Shown here in pieces: positions 27,154 through 35,484 of a stretch of DNA of 64,000 nt. Position numbers and translations under genes: made by a program. Numbering within the stretch: position 1 is the first letter of the stretch; each line of letters starts with the position of its first letter. The stretch covers positions 62,001 to 126,000 of the forward strand of contig CAYVMO010000003.1 of the NCBI GenBank assembly GCA_964452645.1. The letters are read 5' to 3'. The notes under the pieces are model-generated. The model ran no database searches, was not told the origin of the DNA, and saw only the letters and a list, made by a program, of their open reading frames with translations. The DNA is from CAYXTW01 sp964452645 (GTDB taxonomy: Bacteria; Zixibacteria; MSB-5A5; GN15; PGXB01).

Positions 27154-28413
27154 TTACGTGTTATTCCGCGAAACTTTCCGGTTATTTTTCGCCTTTATCG
27201 GCAAGGCGATTCGGAAAATAGTCTGACCCGGATTCGATTTCACCAGCGATATCCTTCCCCGATGGTATTCCTCGATTATTCTTTTGGCCAGCGTTAGACC
27301 CAGACCCCAGCCCCGTTTTTTGGTCGTAAATCCGGGGCGGAATATCTTTCGCGCCATTCCCTTAGGAATGCCGCTGCCATTATCCTCGATATCAATAACC
27401 ACGAATTTTCCGTCACGTGAGAGATTGGCATTTAGGATTATCCTGCCTGAACGAGGGTCGACTGCCTGCAGGGCGTTTTTAATCAGATTTTCGATTACCC
27501 AGGTGAAAAGCTCACCGTTTATGTTCACAGTCGGGATATTCGATTTTTTATACAGGATTTCGCACCCCTTGCCGTTAAAAGGAAGCCTTCGCTGAAAATA
27601 TGCGACCGTTTCCTCCAATAGAGCATCAATATCAACTTCCTTCCATTCCGGCTGAGAGCCAATCTGCCCGAATCTGTTAGCCACGCGCTGCAGCCGATGT
27701 ACATCGACCTTCATTTGATCGAATATTTCGTCCTTATTCTTAATGAGCCCCTGCGGATCGGGCTTATTTTCGGGGCCAATTTCCAACCAGCCCATTAATG
27801 ATGATATCGGTGTTCCCAATTGATGTGCGGTTTCTTTGGCCATCCCCACCCAGATATGCCTTTCCTCGGAACGTCTAATATTCTGAAAACCGATAAAGCC
27901 GACCAGAATAAAAGCGCCGACCAGACCCAATTCGATAAACGGCATCCATTGGAGCTGCCTTATCACGGCCGAGTCGCCATAATAGAAATAAGAAATGGTA
28001 CGCCCGCCGAACATCATCGGTATTTCGCCTTTGTCTTCCTTCATCTTCTGAGCAATCTTTTCCACCCGACGCAGCGCTTCCTCGGAGGGATCGTTATCGA
28101 CAATACCGCTCAGGTTTCTCCAGAAAACCGGTTTGCCGTCCGGACTGGCAATGACGACCGGGAAATTAGCCTTTTTGATAACCTCTTCAAAGATAACCTG
28201 GATTTCACCACCTGTCGTATTTTCACTGGCGGCCATCTGCCAGAGTTTAACATAAGACGTGACGGTTCGCTCGGCATCTTCTTTTAGCTGGCCGATGACA
28301 TCAAGCGTATACCAGATAAAGACAATAGAAATAATGACTATCCCGGTGAGAAGGAATAGCTTGAATATTGTCGTGGCGCCGATTGAAAGTCTGATATTAT
28401 TTTGCTTGCTCAA
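27154..28413 (-). CDS. Membrane sensor histidine kinase, PorY-like
   Basis: A 419-residue kinase with two transmembrane segments (about 16-36 and 158-179) flanking an extracytoplasmic sensor of roughly 120 residues, then HisKA and HATPase_c. The H-box is WVGMAKETAHQLGTPISSL (His near 198), the form seen in Bacteroidota kinases of the PorY type. The ATPase has ENLIKNALQAVD, DNGSGIPKG and GWGLGLTL. The gene overlaps the end of serS by 17 bases and precedes porX by 42, so it is probably the phosphodonor of PorX. Naming it PorY would need phylogeny or biochemistry. Confidence 0.9.
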   Translation of the reverse strand: MSKQNNIRLSIGATTIFKLFLLTGIVIISIVFIWYTLDVIGQLKEDAERTVTSYVKLWQMAASENTTGGEIQVIFEEVIKKANFPVVIASPDGKPVFWRNLSGIVDNDPSEEALRRVEKIAQKMKEDKGEIPMMFGGRTISYFYYGDSAVIRQLQWMPFIELGLVGAFILVGFIGFQNIRRSEERHIWVGMAKETAHQLGTPISSLMGWLEIGPENKPDPQGLIKNKDEIFDQMKVDVHRLQRVANRFGQIGSQPEWKEVDIDALLEETVAYFQRRLPFNGKGCEILYKKSNIPTVNINGELFTWVIENLIKNALQAVDPRSGRIILNANLSRDGKFVVIDIEDNGSGIPKGMARKIFRPGFTTKKRGWGLGLTLAKRIIEEYHRGRISLVKSNPGQTIFRIALPIKAKNNRKVSRNNT

Positions 28414-29680
28414 TTTCGGTTATCTCGGTCAGTCCGCCCATATATGGTCTTAAAACCTCGGGGATAATGATTGTTCCATATTCGGTTTGATTATTTTCCA
28501 GAAGAACCGCTGTCAATCGGGGCAGAGCGACGCCGGACCCATTCAGCGTATGGACAAAACGAAGTTTCTTATCGGCATCACGAAAACGCGTGTTCATACG
28601 TCGCGCCTGGAAATCCTCGAAATTCGAAACCGACGAGACCTCGAGGAATTTTTTGACTCCGGCCGCCCAGATTTCGATATCGTAACACTTGGCGGCGGCA
28701 AACGAAAGATCGCCGGTCGCCAGAAGCCTGACGCGGTACGGAATTTTTAGCGCCTGGATAATTTTCTCGGCTTGCAATAGCAGTTTTTCGTGCTCTTCGT
28801 AAGATTTATCCGGATGCGTCAGCATCACCATCTCGACTTTCTCAAACTGATGCACGCGCAGTGTCCCGCGGGTATCCTTGCCGGCGGCACCGGCCTCACG
28901 GCGGAAACAGGGAGTATAACCGGTATAATACAAAGGCAGCTGCTCTTCAGAGAGGATGTCATCCTGATGCAGATTGGACAGAGGCACCTCGCCGGTCGGG
29001 ATCAGATACATATTTTCATCCTTAAGCTGATACATCTCTTCCGCCAGCTTGGGAAGCTGCCCGGTGCCGGTCATCGATTTGTCATTGGCGACAAAGGGCG
29101 ACCAGATTTCGACAAAACCATCGGCGGTATGCGTATCGAGCATAAATGAAATAAGCGCCCGTTGCAGCTTTGCGGCGGCGCCTTTGTAAACAATAAATCC
29201 GGAGCCGGTCATCCGGGCGCCGGCCGGAAGATCAAGCAGGTCTAATTTTTCGCCGATTTCCCAGTGCGGGATAATCTCATATTCGGGCGGCGTGATTTTA
29301 CCCCATTCTTTAATTGTGATATTACTATCCTCATCAGGACCAACAGGGACGGATTTTTCCGGGATATTGGGCACCCGCAACAGATGATAATCGAGCGCCT
29401 CCATTATCGATCGCAGGTCGCCGTCAAGGGCGGTGATATCCTCGCCGACTTTTTTCATTTCGGCAATACTTTCGGAGGCATCTTCCTTATTTTTCTTTTT
29501 TATGGCGATTTGCTCGGAGACTTTATTGCGCAGCGCTTTTAGCTTTTCGACCTCGCCGATGACAGCGCGGCGTTTTTGGTCGAGTTCCAGGATTTTATCG
29601 ATATCGGCCGATTCGTTTTTATCGACTACGGCCTTTTTGACCGTGTCGGGATTCTCTCTGATATATTTCAAGTCCAGCAT
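28397..29680 (-). CDS. serS: Seryl-tRNA synthetase
   Basis: Charges tRNA-Ser. The 427-residue class II enzyme has the N-terminal tRNA-binding coiled coil (about 30-110), motif 2 TPCFRREAGAAGKDTRG and motif 3 LNGSGVALPRLTAVLLE. It is the first gene of the long minus-strand block, with GAGGT ahead of the ATG and a promoter at 29696-29724. A tRNA-Ser gene is elsewhere in the window. Confidence 0.98.
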   Translation of the reverse strand: MLDLKYIRENPDTVKKAVVDKNESADIDKILELDQKRRAVIGEVEKLKALRNKVSEQIAIKKKNKEDASESIAEMKKVGEDITALDGDLRSIMEALDYHLLRVPNIPEKSVPVGPDEDSNITIKEWGKITPPEYEIIPHWEIGEKLDLLDLPAGARMTGSGFIVYKGAAAKLQRALISFMLDTHTADGFVEIWSPFVANDKSMTGTGQLPKLAEEMYQLKDENMYLIPTGEVPLSNLHQDDILSEEQLPLYYTGYTPCFRREAGAAGKDTRGTLRVHQFEKVEMVMLTHPDKSYEEHEKLLLQAEKIIQALKIPYRVRLLATGDLSFAAAKCYDIEIWAAGVKKFLEVSSVSNFEDFQARRMNTRFRDADKKLRFVHTLNGSGVALPRLTAVLLENNQTEYGTIIIPEVLRPYMGGLTEITEIEQAK

Positions 29681-29695
29681 GATAATCTTTACCTC

Positions 29696-29724
29696 ATTAT
29701 ACTTAAAATCGACTTCTTTGACAG
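29696..29724 (-). promoter_or_regulatory. Sigma-70-like promoter of the serS-porX-tsa-accD-folC-kinase block
   Basis: Read on the minus strand: -35 CTGTCA (29724-29719), a 17-base spacer, -10 TATAAT (29701-29696), then GAGGTAAAG and the serS ATG. It is the only strong promoter I see ahead of the 11-gene block. Confidence 0.65.
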
Positions 29725-29750
29725 ATGTTTGATTTCGATAATATATATTT

Positions 29751-29801
29751 TTGGCAGAACCACTTCATTCCCCGATAAATCGAGGAATTCGGGTTCTGCC
29801 C
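29751..29801. repeat. Nested intergenic inverted repeat (GGCAGAACC...GGTTCTGCC type)
   Basis: Outer arms GGCAGAACC (29753-29761) and GGTTCTGCC (29792-29800) are perfect complements. Inside lies a second hairpin, CCCCGATAAATCGAGG. The same outer arms recur at 29974-30023. Confidence 0.75.
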
Positions 29802-29973
29802 TACGTGGCGGATGTTTGATTTCATAATCGAAAATGATACTTTTTTTAAAGGTGGGTGTCAAGGGGGGAGGGGATCGCATATTTATTTTGGTAGGGGCAA
29901 CGCTTGATGCATCGGGGAAATATATCATGGCCTATTGTCACAAGTTGATAATATCGAAAGAAAGCCAATTTTT
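29802..29973. other. Intergenic spacer between two repeat copies
   Basis: Part of a gap of nearly 480 bases between serS and rpmB. Apart from the flanking repeat elements I see no gene or clear signal. Confidence 0.4.
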
Positions 29974-30023
29974 GGCAGAACCACATCGTCCCGCTGCTAA
30001 AGCACCGGGACTCGGGTTCTGCC
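29974..30023. repeat. Nested intergenic inverted repeat (GGCAGAACC...GGTTCTGCC type)
   Basis: Outer arms GGCAGAACC (29974-29982) and GGTTCTGCC (30015-30023) are perfect complements and identical to those of the copy at 29751. The inner hairpin differs in sequence (GTCCCG...CGGGAC) but keeps pairing. Confidence 0.75.
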
Positions 30024-30043
30024 CTTGAATCTTTGATAAAAAA

Positions 30044-30064
30044 GGGCGGGGCAAGCCCCGCGCC
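30044..30064. repeat. GC-rich palindrome GCGGGGC-aa-GCCCCGC
   Basis: GCGGGGC (30046-30052) pairs with GCCCCGC (30055-30061) across two bases. It is related to the inverted repeat at 6657-6690. Confidence 0.55.
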
Positions 30065-30100
30065 TACGGTTTTTTATTGAAAATATACAATAATATATAC

Positions 30101-30128
30101 TTGCTTTTTGTCCGAATTTGATTATAAT
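30101..30128 (+). promoter_or_regulatory. Sigma-70-like promoter of rpmB
   Basis: TTGCTT (30101-30106), a 16-base spacer, TATAAT (30123-30128). The ATG is 30 bases downstream, with GGAGAAAGAAG as ribosome site. Confidence 0.75.
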
Positions 30129-30157
30129 AGCAATCTTGAAAATTGGAGAAAGAAGAT

Positions 30158-30421
30158 ATGGCAAAAGTATGTGAAATATGCGGAAAGAAACCGGTCTTCG
30201 GACATTCGATATCTCATGCGCATAATGTCAGCAACCGGAAATTCAATCCAAATCTGCAGACCGTGCGCGCGAATGTCAACGGCACGGTTAAAAAAATCAG
30301 AGTCTGCGCGTCATGTTTGAAAGCGGGCAAAGTACAAAAGGCGACCAAGTACAAAAAGCCTCGCCCGCAACCGGAGACGGCGACGCCGCAAACACAGCCG
30401 CCGGTTGCCCCGGCAGAATAG
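30158..30421 (+). CDS. rpmB: Ribosomal protein bL28 with C-terminal Pro/Thr-rich tail
   Basis: Large-subunit protein bL28. The start MAKVCEICGKKP was chosen over a frame extension 5 codons earlier because the GGAGAAAG ribosome site then fits. It is the zinc-binding form: Cys5/Cys8 and Cys50/Cys53. The core matches L28 (GHSISHAHNVSNRKFNPNLQ). Unusually, the protein is 87 residues: after residue 67 it has a 20-residue Pro/Thr/Gln tail that common short L28 proteins lack. It is monocistronic, with its own promoter and terminator. Confidence 0.96.
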   Translation: MAKVCEICGKKPVFGHSISHAHNVSNRKFNPNLQTVRANVNGTVKKIRVCASCLKAGKVQKATKYKKPRPQPETATPQTQPPVAPAE

Positions 30422-30446
30422 TTCCTTAATTATTATCGTACATTGA

Positions 30447-30470
30447 AACCGCCCTGAGGGGCGGTTTTTT
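30447..30470 (+). terminator. Rho-independent terminator of rpmB
   Basis: AACCGCCC (30447-30454), loop TGAG, GGGCGGTT (30459-30466), then TTTT continuing the run of six T. Confidence 0.9.
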
Positions 30471-30543
30471 GTGGTTGACAAAATAATTCCATAAAATATA
30501 TTGGATATAGATGTCAGTGATTTTTAGAGGGGGGGCGGAGATA

Positions 30544-32109
30544 ATGTTTTTTTATCGATTAAGATTAATTCGCCTGCAAAAATATCCGGCGGTGATATTT
30601 TCGGCAGTGCTGGTTCTATTATTTTATTTCCCGTCGTATTCGACTGATTATAATTTTTCGGAAATATCAGTTGCTGAATTCCCTCCTGCCGCGAATAAAT
30701 TTATGAAACAGCAGGTTATAGATATCGATAATGATGGACTGGACGAACTTATAATAATGTTTCGCTATAATTACTATATATATTCCTTTGATCGTGATTC
30801 GATACTTTTCAGCGATACCGCAGCTGATATGTATTTCAGCGGTTTTATGGTGACCGATTATAACGGGGATTTGATTTCGGATATATTAATTTTGGGAGCC
30901 GATGTACGGCAGCAGAGTATATATTTTCTAGACGGTACCTTGTCCGATAGTCTTCAGTTTGTGGTGAGTGTTGGAGGGATGTTTGAAGCGGATAATCATC
31001 CGTCCGGCAATCTTTATTACGGTGATATTGATTTGGATGGGGAGGAGGAAATTATTGTCACCAGACTGAAAGAGTATTTTATTTTTTACGATTATCTTTG
31101 GAATCTGGAATTTTATTTTAAAGGATATACGATTTCTTTGTCAACTTCGGATTGGAGCATGGCCTGGCGGCAGTTATATCCGAGCGCGGAACATGCGACA
31201 TTCGCGGATTTGAACGGGGATGGTACGATTGAATCGATTATCTGGGGTTTATATTACCATTACGACAGGTATAAGGTGTACGGCCCTCCCGATTATGTCG
31301 AAGAAGATATTACTTCCTATCAGGAATTCGGCGTCATATCTGACTCTGGAGATATGTTGTTAGCAATCAACCACCCCAATCCGGCAACAGTTTTGGGCGG
31401 GCCGTTTAATTCCGTAACTGGCGGAGATGATATTATTATCTTTAAAGACGGCGCAACTTTTGATACGACCGTTTTTGCACCTTCAGGAAGTTATGGGATT
31501 TATTGTCTGGGAATGCCCGGCGATTCGATACAATTACTATGGGGGATCGATGCCGAGAGCGCTCAAAATTATCTGTTCACCCTGCCGTCTCTTCCGGGGA
31601 TGTTTTGTGCTTCTACGGCGAATAACCAATATACCATTATTTCAGGTAAGGATGGCCAGACCATCGGCACGGTGGATGGTCTTCGACGATTGTCGATAAC
31701 CGAGGAAGGTCATTTTTTACCTCTTCCCGATACGGTGATTCAGGTCATCCAGATCGACGGGAACAAAGTCTATTTATACCAGCAGACCTCACCGACCGAT
31801 ATATCCGAACCGATTGCCGATATTATCCCTGAAGAGTATTACCTTGGACAAAATTTCCCCAATCCATTTAATCCGACAACATCCATCGAATATGCATTGC
31901 CGTCGCGTAGCCAGGTTACGATTTCGGTTTATAATCTTCTCGGGCAGAAAATCAGTACTATTGTCGATGAAGTAAAATCGCCGGGCGCGCACAGTGCGGT
32001 TTGGGATGGAAGAGATTCTGATGGCAATGAAGTGGCGTCGGGGATTTATTTCTATCAGATTCGGGCCGGGGATTTTGTCGAGTCGAAGAAGATGTTGTTG
32101 CTGAAATAG
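30544..32109 (+). CDS. Exported FG-GAP/VCBS-like repeat protein with T9SS sorting domain
   Basis: A 521-residue secreted protein. The start at 30544 is supported by GGGCGGAGATA upstream and puts the signal peptide (YPAVIFSAVLVLLFYFPSYS) at the N-terminus. The body has repeated Asp/Asn loops of the FG-GAP/VCBS type (DIDNDGLDELI, DYNGDLISDIL, DIDLDGEEEII, DLNGDGTIESI), suggesting a calcium-binding beta-propeller. The last 85 residues are a T9SS type-A sorting domain: NFPNPFNPTTSIEYALP ... YNLLGQKI ... AVWDGRDSDGNEVASGIYFYQI ... KKMLLLK. It should be exported by T9SS and cleaved or attached at the surface. Ligand unknown. Confidence 0.88.
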   Translation: MFFYRLRLIRLQKYPAVIFSAVLVLLFYFPSYSTDYNFSEISVAEFPPAANKFMKQQVIDIDNDGLDELIIMFRYNYYIYSFDRDSILFSDTAADMYFSGFMVTDYNGDLISDILILGADVRQQSIYFLDGTLSDSLQFVVSVGGMFEADNHPSGNLYYGDIDLDGEEEIIVTRLKEYFIFYDYLWNLEFYFKGYTISLSTSDWSMAWRQLYPSAEHATFADLNGDGTIESIIWGLYYHYDRYKVYGPPDYVEEDITSYQEFGVISDSGDMLLAINHPNPATVLGGPFNSVTGGDDIIIFKDGATFDTTVFAPSGSYGIYCLGMPGDSIQLLWGIDAESAQNYLFTLPSLPGMFCASTANNQYTIISGKDGQTIGTVDGLRRLSITEEGHFLPLPDTVIQVIQIDGNKVYLYQQTSPTDISEPIADIIPEEYYLGQNFPNPFNPTTSIEYALPSRSQVTISVYNLLGQKISTIVDEVKSPGAHSAVWDGRDSDGNEVASGIYFYQIRAGDFVESKKMLLLK

Positions 32110-32120
32110 CAGATCGATGA

Positions 32121-32148
32121 GGGGGGCAGATAAGGAAGTCTGCCGCCC
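32121..32148. repeat. Short palindromic intergenic element
   Basis: GGCAGA (32125-32130) pairs with TCTGCC (32139-32144), flanked by GGG and CCC. Related to 6859-6885. It sits just after the stop of the FG-GAP protein and may double as a weak transcription stop. Confidence 0.5.
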
Positions 32149-32295
32149 ATAATAATAATATTAGATTATCAGGCTATCGCCGATTTATTTAATCTTCGCC
32201 GATGTCGTAATCGGGATTTCGTGTCGCCGCGCTTGACAAAAGCAAAGTTCAGGTTATATTTAGGTACACGAATCATCAAGCGAACCGGAGGGTAT

Positions 32296-34437
32296 ATGAA
32301 ACATATTTATCGAATTCCGGTTTTAGTCATATTATTATTTTGTGCAAATGTAAACGCCCAGAATATTGATTATTTAAGCAGCTGCCTATGGTCGGGAATA
32401 AATGACATTTATGTAGAAGGCGATTATGCCTACTGCGCCTTTATTAATGGTTTGGCCGTGATTGACATCTCAGATGTTAATAATCAGACGATGGTCGATT
32501 ATTGGTATTTAAGTGACGAAGCCAAAGCTGTCTATAAACTCGATAATTATGTATATGTCGCCGATAACTCGAACGGGATTGTTATTTTTGATGTTACCGA
32601 TCCGTTCAATATAGATTCGGTCGGCGGTTATAATACTTCCGGATATGCCCAGGATATTTGTATTCAGGATACGATTGCTTATGTCGCGGACGGCTGGGTC
32701 GGCGTCGGTATTTTTTCCATCGCCGATACGATCAATCCGGCGTACATCGCCGGTTATAATTATTCCGGATTCGCCCAAACCGTGACAGTCGATGATTCGC
32801 TGCTCTATATCACCGATTATAACGAAGGGATACGCATTATCAATATCTCCGATCCGGCCGGTCCGGATTCGGTCGGCGCCTATAGTAATCTGGTTCGCGT
32901 TTCAGGTTTCGCAATTGTCGATACATTATTATATGCGGCCGATTATACCGAGGGATTAAAAGTCCTTAATATTGTCGATCCGTCGAATCCTGTTTTGATC
33001 GGAAGTTATGATACGCAGGGAACCGCTTACGATATCGCTATTATGGATTCGCTGGCGTACATATCCGATTACAATCATGGTCTGAAAATTATCGATTGCT
33101 CCGACCCGACCAATCCGGATTCGATTGCATATTTATCAACAACCGGTTTTGCCTGCAATATTTTTCTGCGGGATACAATCGTATACATCGGTGATGACCG
33201 TGGCACGATGCATGTCGTCAGCATAAATGATCCGGTCAATCCTTTTTTATCGGGCAGTTACGGCGCCCCGACGGATCTTAATGCGGTCTATGTCGTCGAC
33301 ACCTTGGCTTATGCTGTTGATGGTGAGTACGGTCTGTATATTATCGACGTCAGCGATCCTCTGCATCCGAACATTGTCGGCCGTTATCAAACATCAGGGC
33401 ATTCGCAGGATATAATCGTAATCGATACCTTGGCCTTTATCGCCGACCATTTTGCCGGATTGCAGATAATCGATGTATCCGATCCGACCAGCCCCGATTC
33501 TATCGGAAATTATAATACCGGTGCTTACGCGACGGCGGTTTTTATAAAGGATACCCTTGCATTCATCGCCGATGATATCGCCGGATTGGTTATTGTTGAC
33601 ATATCAGATCCGACGAATCCCGAATTTGTCGGCGTTTATAACACTTCGGGGAGCGTCGGTGATGTGGCGGTTATCGATTCGCTGGCCTATGTAGCTGACG
33701 GCAGCGACGGGCTGAAAATCATTAATATTTCGGATCCGGCTATGCCTGATTCGATCGGTTTTTATGACACGCCCGGTTATGCTTCGGATCTGGTGATTCG
33801 CGACTCACTGGCTTATGTCGTCGATTCCTGGGGCGGTATCCAGATTTTTAATATAACCGACCCGGCCAATCCGGATTCAATCGGTAATTACCCGTCACCG
33901 AACCAGGCTTATGATATATTTTTACGCGATACGCTGGCATATATCGCCGAGGGTTACGGCGGTCTGGAAATAATAAGCATCAGCGATCCGACCAATCCAT
34001 CGCTGATTACCGGTATGGATACGCCGGGAGTTTCTTTCGGACTGTACGTGCAGGATAGTGTCGTTTATCTGGCCGACGGCAGGTCGTTTATGCTTCTGGA
34101 AGCCGACTTCGGCGGTTCGGTCGATGTGGATGAATATGTCGATGTGTATGATATGCCGCGGGAGAGTATAACTTCCAAAAATTACCCCAATCCTTTTAAC
34201 ATGATTACTACGATCGAGTATACGATTCCGGCGCGCAGCCATGTGACCATTTTCATTTACAACTCTCTCGGACAGAAGGTCAATACGATTGCGGATGAAT
34301 CGAAAACATCGGGGACACATACAGCCGTCTGGGACGGCCGCGACGCCAATGGCTATGGTGTGGCTTCGGGGATTTATATCTATCAGATTCGGGCCGGGGG
34401 ATTGATAGAATCGAAAAAGATGTTGTTGTTGAAGTAG
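32296..34437 (+). CDS. Exported LVIVD-repeat beta-propeller protein with T9SS sorting domain
   Basis: A 713-residue secreted protein. The ATG at 32296 follows CGGAGGGTAT and gives a clean signal peptide (IPVLVILLFCANVNAQ). About 13 repeats of 41-42 residues follow (pattern LxIIDISDPTNPDSIGxYxTxGxAxDxxxxDxLAYIAD), plus one partial N-terminal blade. This fits two seven-bladed propellers of the LVIVD family. The C-terminus is a T9SS type-A sorting domain related to that of the preceding gene, but its signature reads PNPFNM rather than PNPFNP. The repeats may serve adhesion or surface scaffolding; no enzyme domain is visible. Confidence 0.9.
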   Translation: MKHIYRIPVLVILLFCANVNAQNIDYLSSCLWSGINDIYVEGDYAYCAFINGLAVIDISDVNNQTMVDYWYLSDEAKAVYKLDNYVYVADNSNGIVIFDVTDPFNIDSVGGYNTSGYAQDICIQDTIAYVADGWVGVGIFSIADTINPAYIAGYNYSGFAQTVTVDDSLLYITDYNEGIRIINISDPAGPDSVGAYSNLVRVSGFAIVDTLLYAADYTEGLKVLNIVDPSNPVLIGSYDTQGTAYDIAIMDSLAYISDYNHGLKIIDCSDPTNPDSIAYLSTTGFACNIFLRDTIVYIGDDRGTMHVVSINDPVNPFLSGSYGAPTDLNAVYVVDTLAYAVDGEYGLYIIDVSDPLHPNIVGRYQTSGHSQDIIVIDTLAFIADHFAGLQIIDVSDPTSPDSIGNYNTGAYATAVFIKDTLAFIADDIAGLVIVDISDPTNPEFVGVYNTSGSVGDVAVIDSLAYVADGSDGLKIINISDPAMPDSIGFYDTPGYASDLVIRDSLAYVVDSWGGIQIFNITDPANPDSIGNYPSPNQAYDIFLRDTLAYIAEGYGGLEIISISDPTNPSLITGMDTPGVSFGLYVQDSVVYLADGRSFMLLEADFGGSVDVDEYVDVYDMPRESITSKNYPNPFNMITTIEYTIPARSHVTIFIYNSLGQKVNTIADESKTSGTHTAVWDGRDANGYGVASGIYIYQIRAGGLIESKKMLLLK

Positions 34438-34448
34438 GATTTTAATGG

Positions 34449-34490
34449 CGGCAGGTCACACTCCCGATAAATCGGGAACCAGACCTGCCG
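34449..34490. repeat. Nested intergenic inverted repeat (CGGCAGGTC...GACCTGCCG type)
   Basis: Outer arms CGGCAGGTC (34449-34457) and GACCTGCCG (34482-34490) are perfect complements. The inner hairpin TCCCGAT-aa-ATCGGGA is also perfect and shares CCCGATAAATCG with the copy at 29751. It lies between convergent genes. Confidence 0.75.
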
Positions 34491-34540
34491 TAACTTATAA
34501 AATCCCTTCAGAGATTTCGCCAGCTTAATTATTCCTGCAT

Positions 34541-35446
34541 TTATTCCGTTTGTCCGTAAACCTGTTTGGGGGCGAGGTAGTCGGGGAATTTATCTATCAG
34601 GGCCAGTCGTGTTAAAAAGCACAGATGGCATTCATCCACATATTTGTCTACATGTTCGACATTATATTCTTTCACCAGACGAGCCGGGCCGCCGTCGATA
34701 AGATATTTACAGATCGGATGTTTTTTCGCGTCATAATTTCTTACCATCTCCGAAAGTGGTGTTTTAAAACAATTACCCATGCACAGACCCTGACAGATAT
34801 GGACGAATCCATACGGATCAATATGGACGCGTTCCGGATTTATCAATTCCTCATGAGGACACTCGGTGAATTCCTGCCACGATCGTTTTGGCAGATCTTT
34901 GGTTAGTTTTTCGACGGCGCGACCTTTGAAAAGAGCATTACCGCCGATTACCGGGGCACCCTTTTTTTGTGTTCCTTTTGCTTCTGATAATACCGTGGGC
35001 ATTTCGATACAATATTTGTCGACCGGGATGTCGAGTTTTTTCGCCGCCTGAAAAGCGGTATCGGCCGGTGTATTTTTCTCATCCCCGTAATGGAAAACAT
35101 CCTCGCTTAAGGCGTGCGATGCGATCCCCATCTCAGCTAATGGTTTCAACCATAGTTCGGCGTCTTCGATCGAAGTTCCCCAATAACCGTTGGAAACAAT
35201 TCCAACCTTAAAACCTTTTTCTGTTGCTATCCTGACGCTTTCAAGCATAATCGGATAATATAGATACGGCTCGCCGCCTTCGAAGTATATCCATTCGATC
35301 GAGCCAAGTTTTTCCGCTTCATCGATAATGTGTTTGATATTTTTTAATGTAAATGTCCCCTCAGCGTTCGGACCGCAGTACAGGAAACAATGATCACATT
35401 CATAATTGCAGTTATATGTCAGCAGAAAATGTATTCCATTAAGCAT
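34541..35446 (-). CDS. Radical SAM enzyme with C-terminal cysteine cluster
   Basis: A 301-residue radical SAM protein. The 4Fe-4S motif CNYECDHC lies near residue 13, followed by the GGEP loop in YFEGGEPYLYYP. The C-terminal third is rich in Cys (ECPHEE, HICQGLCMGNC, HPIC, ECHLC), which suggests an auxiliary cluster of the SPASM or twitch type. Reaction and substrate are unknown. The gene lies 38 bases downstream of a SAM-dependent methyltransferase on the same strand, so the two may act in one modification pathway. I see no small precursor-peptide gene beside them. Confidence 0.85.
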   Translation of the reverse strand: MLNGIHFLLTYNCNYECDHCFLYCGPNAEGTFTLKNIKHIIDEAEKLGSIEWIYFEGGEPYLYYPIMLESVRIATEKGFKVGIVSNGYWGTSIEDAELWLKPLAEMGIASHALSEDVFHYGDEKNTPADTAFQAAKKLDIPVDKYCIEMPTVLSEAKGTQKKGAPVIGGNALFKGRAVEKLTKDLPKRSWQEFTECPHEELINPERVHIDPYGFVHICQGLCMGNCFKTPLSEMVRNYDAKKHPICKYLIDGGPARLVKEYNVEHVDKYVDECHLCFLTRLALIDKFPDYLAPKQVYGQTE

Positions 35447-35484
35447 TTAGCCTCCGTCACAAATGTTTCAATAAATACAAGATA

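Noticed and set aside
29696..30160. CRISPR-like spaced repeats between serS and rpmB
   Set aside because: Only two copies with inverted arms are present, 170 bases apart, with no regular spacers and no cas genes nearby.
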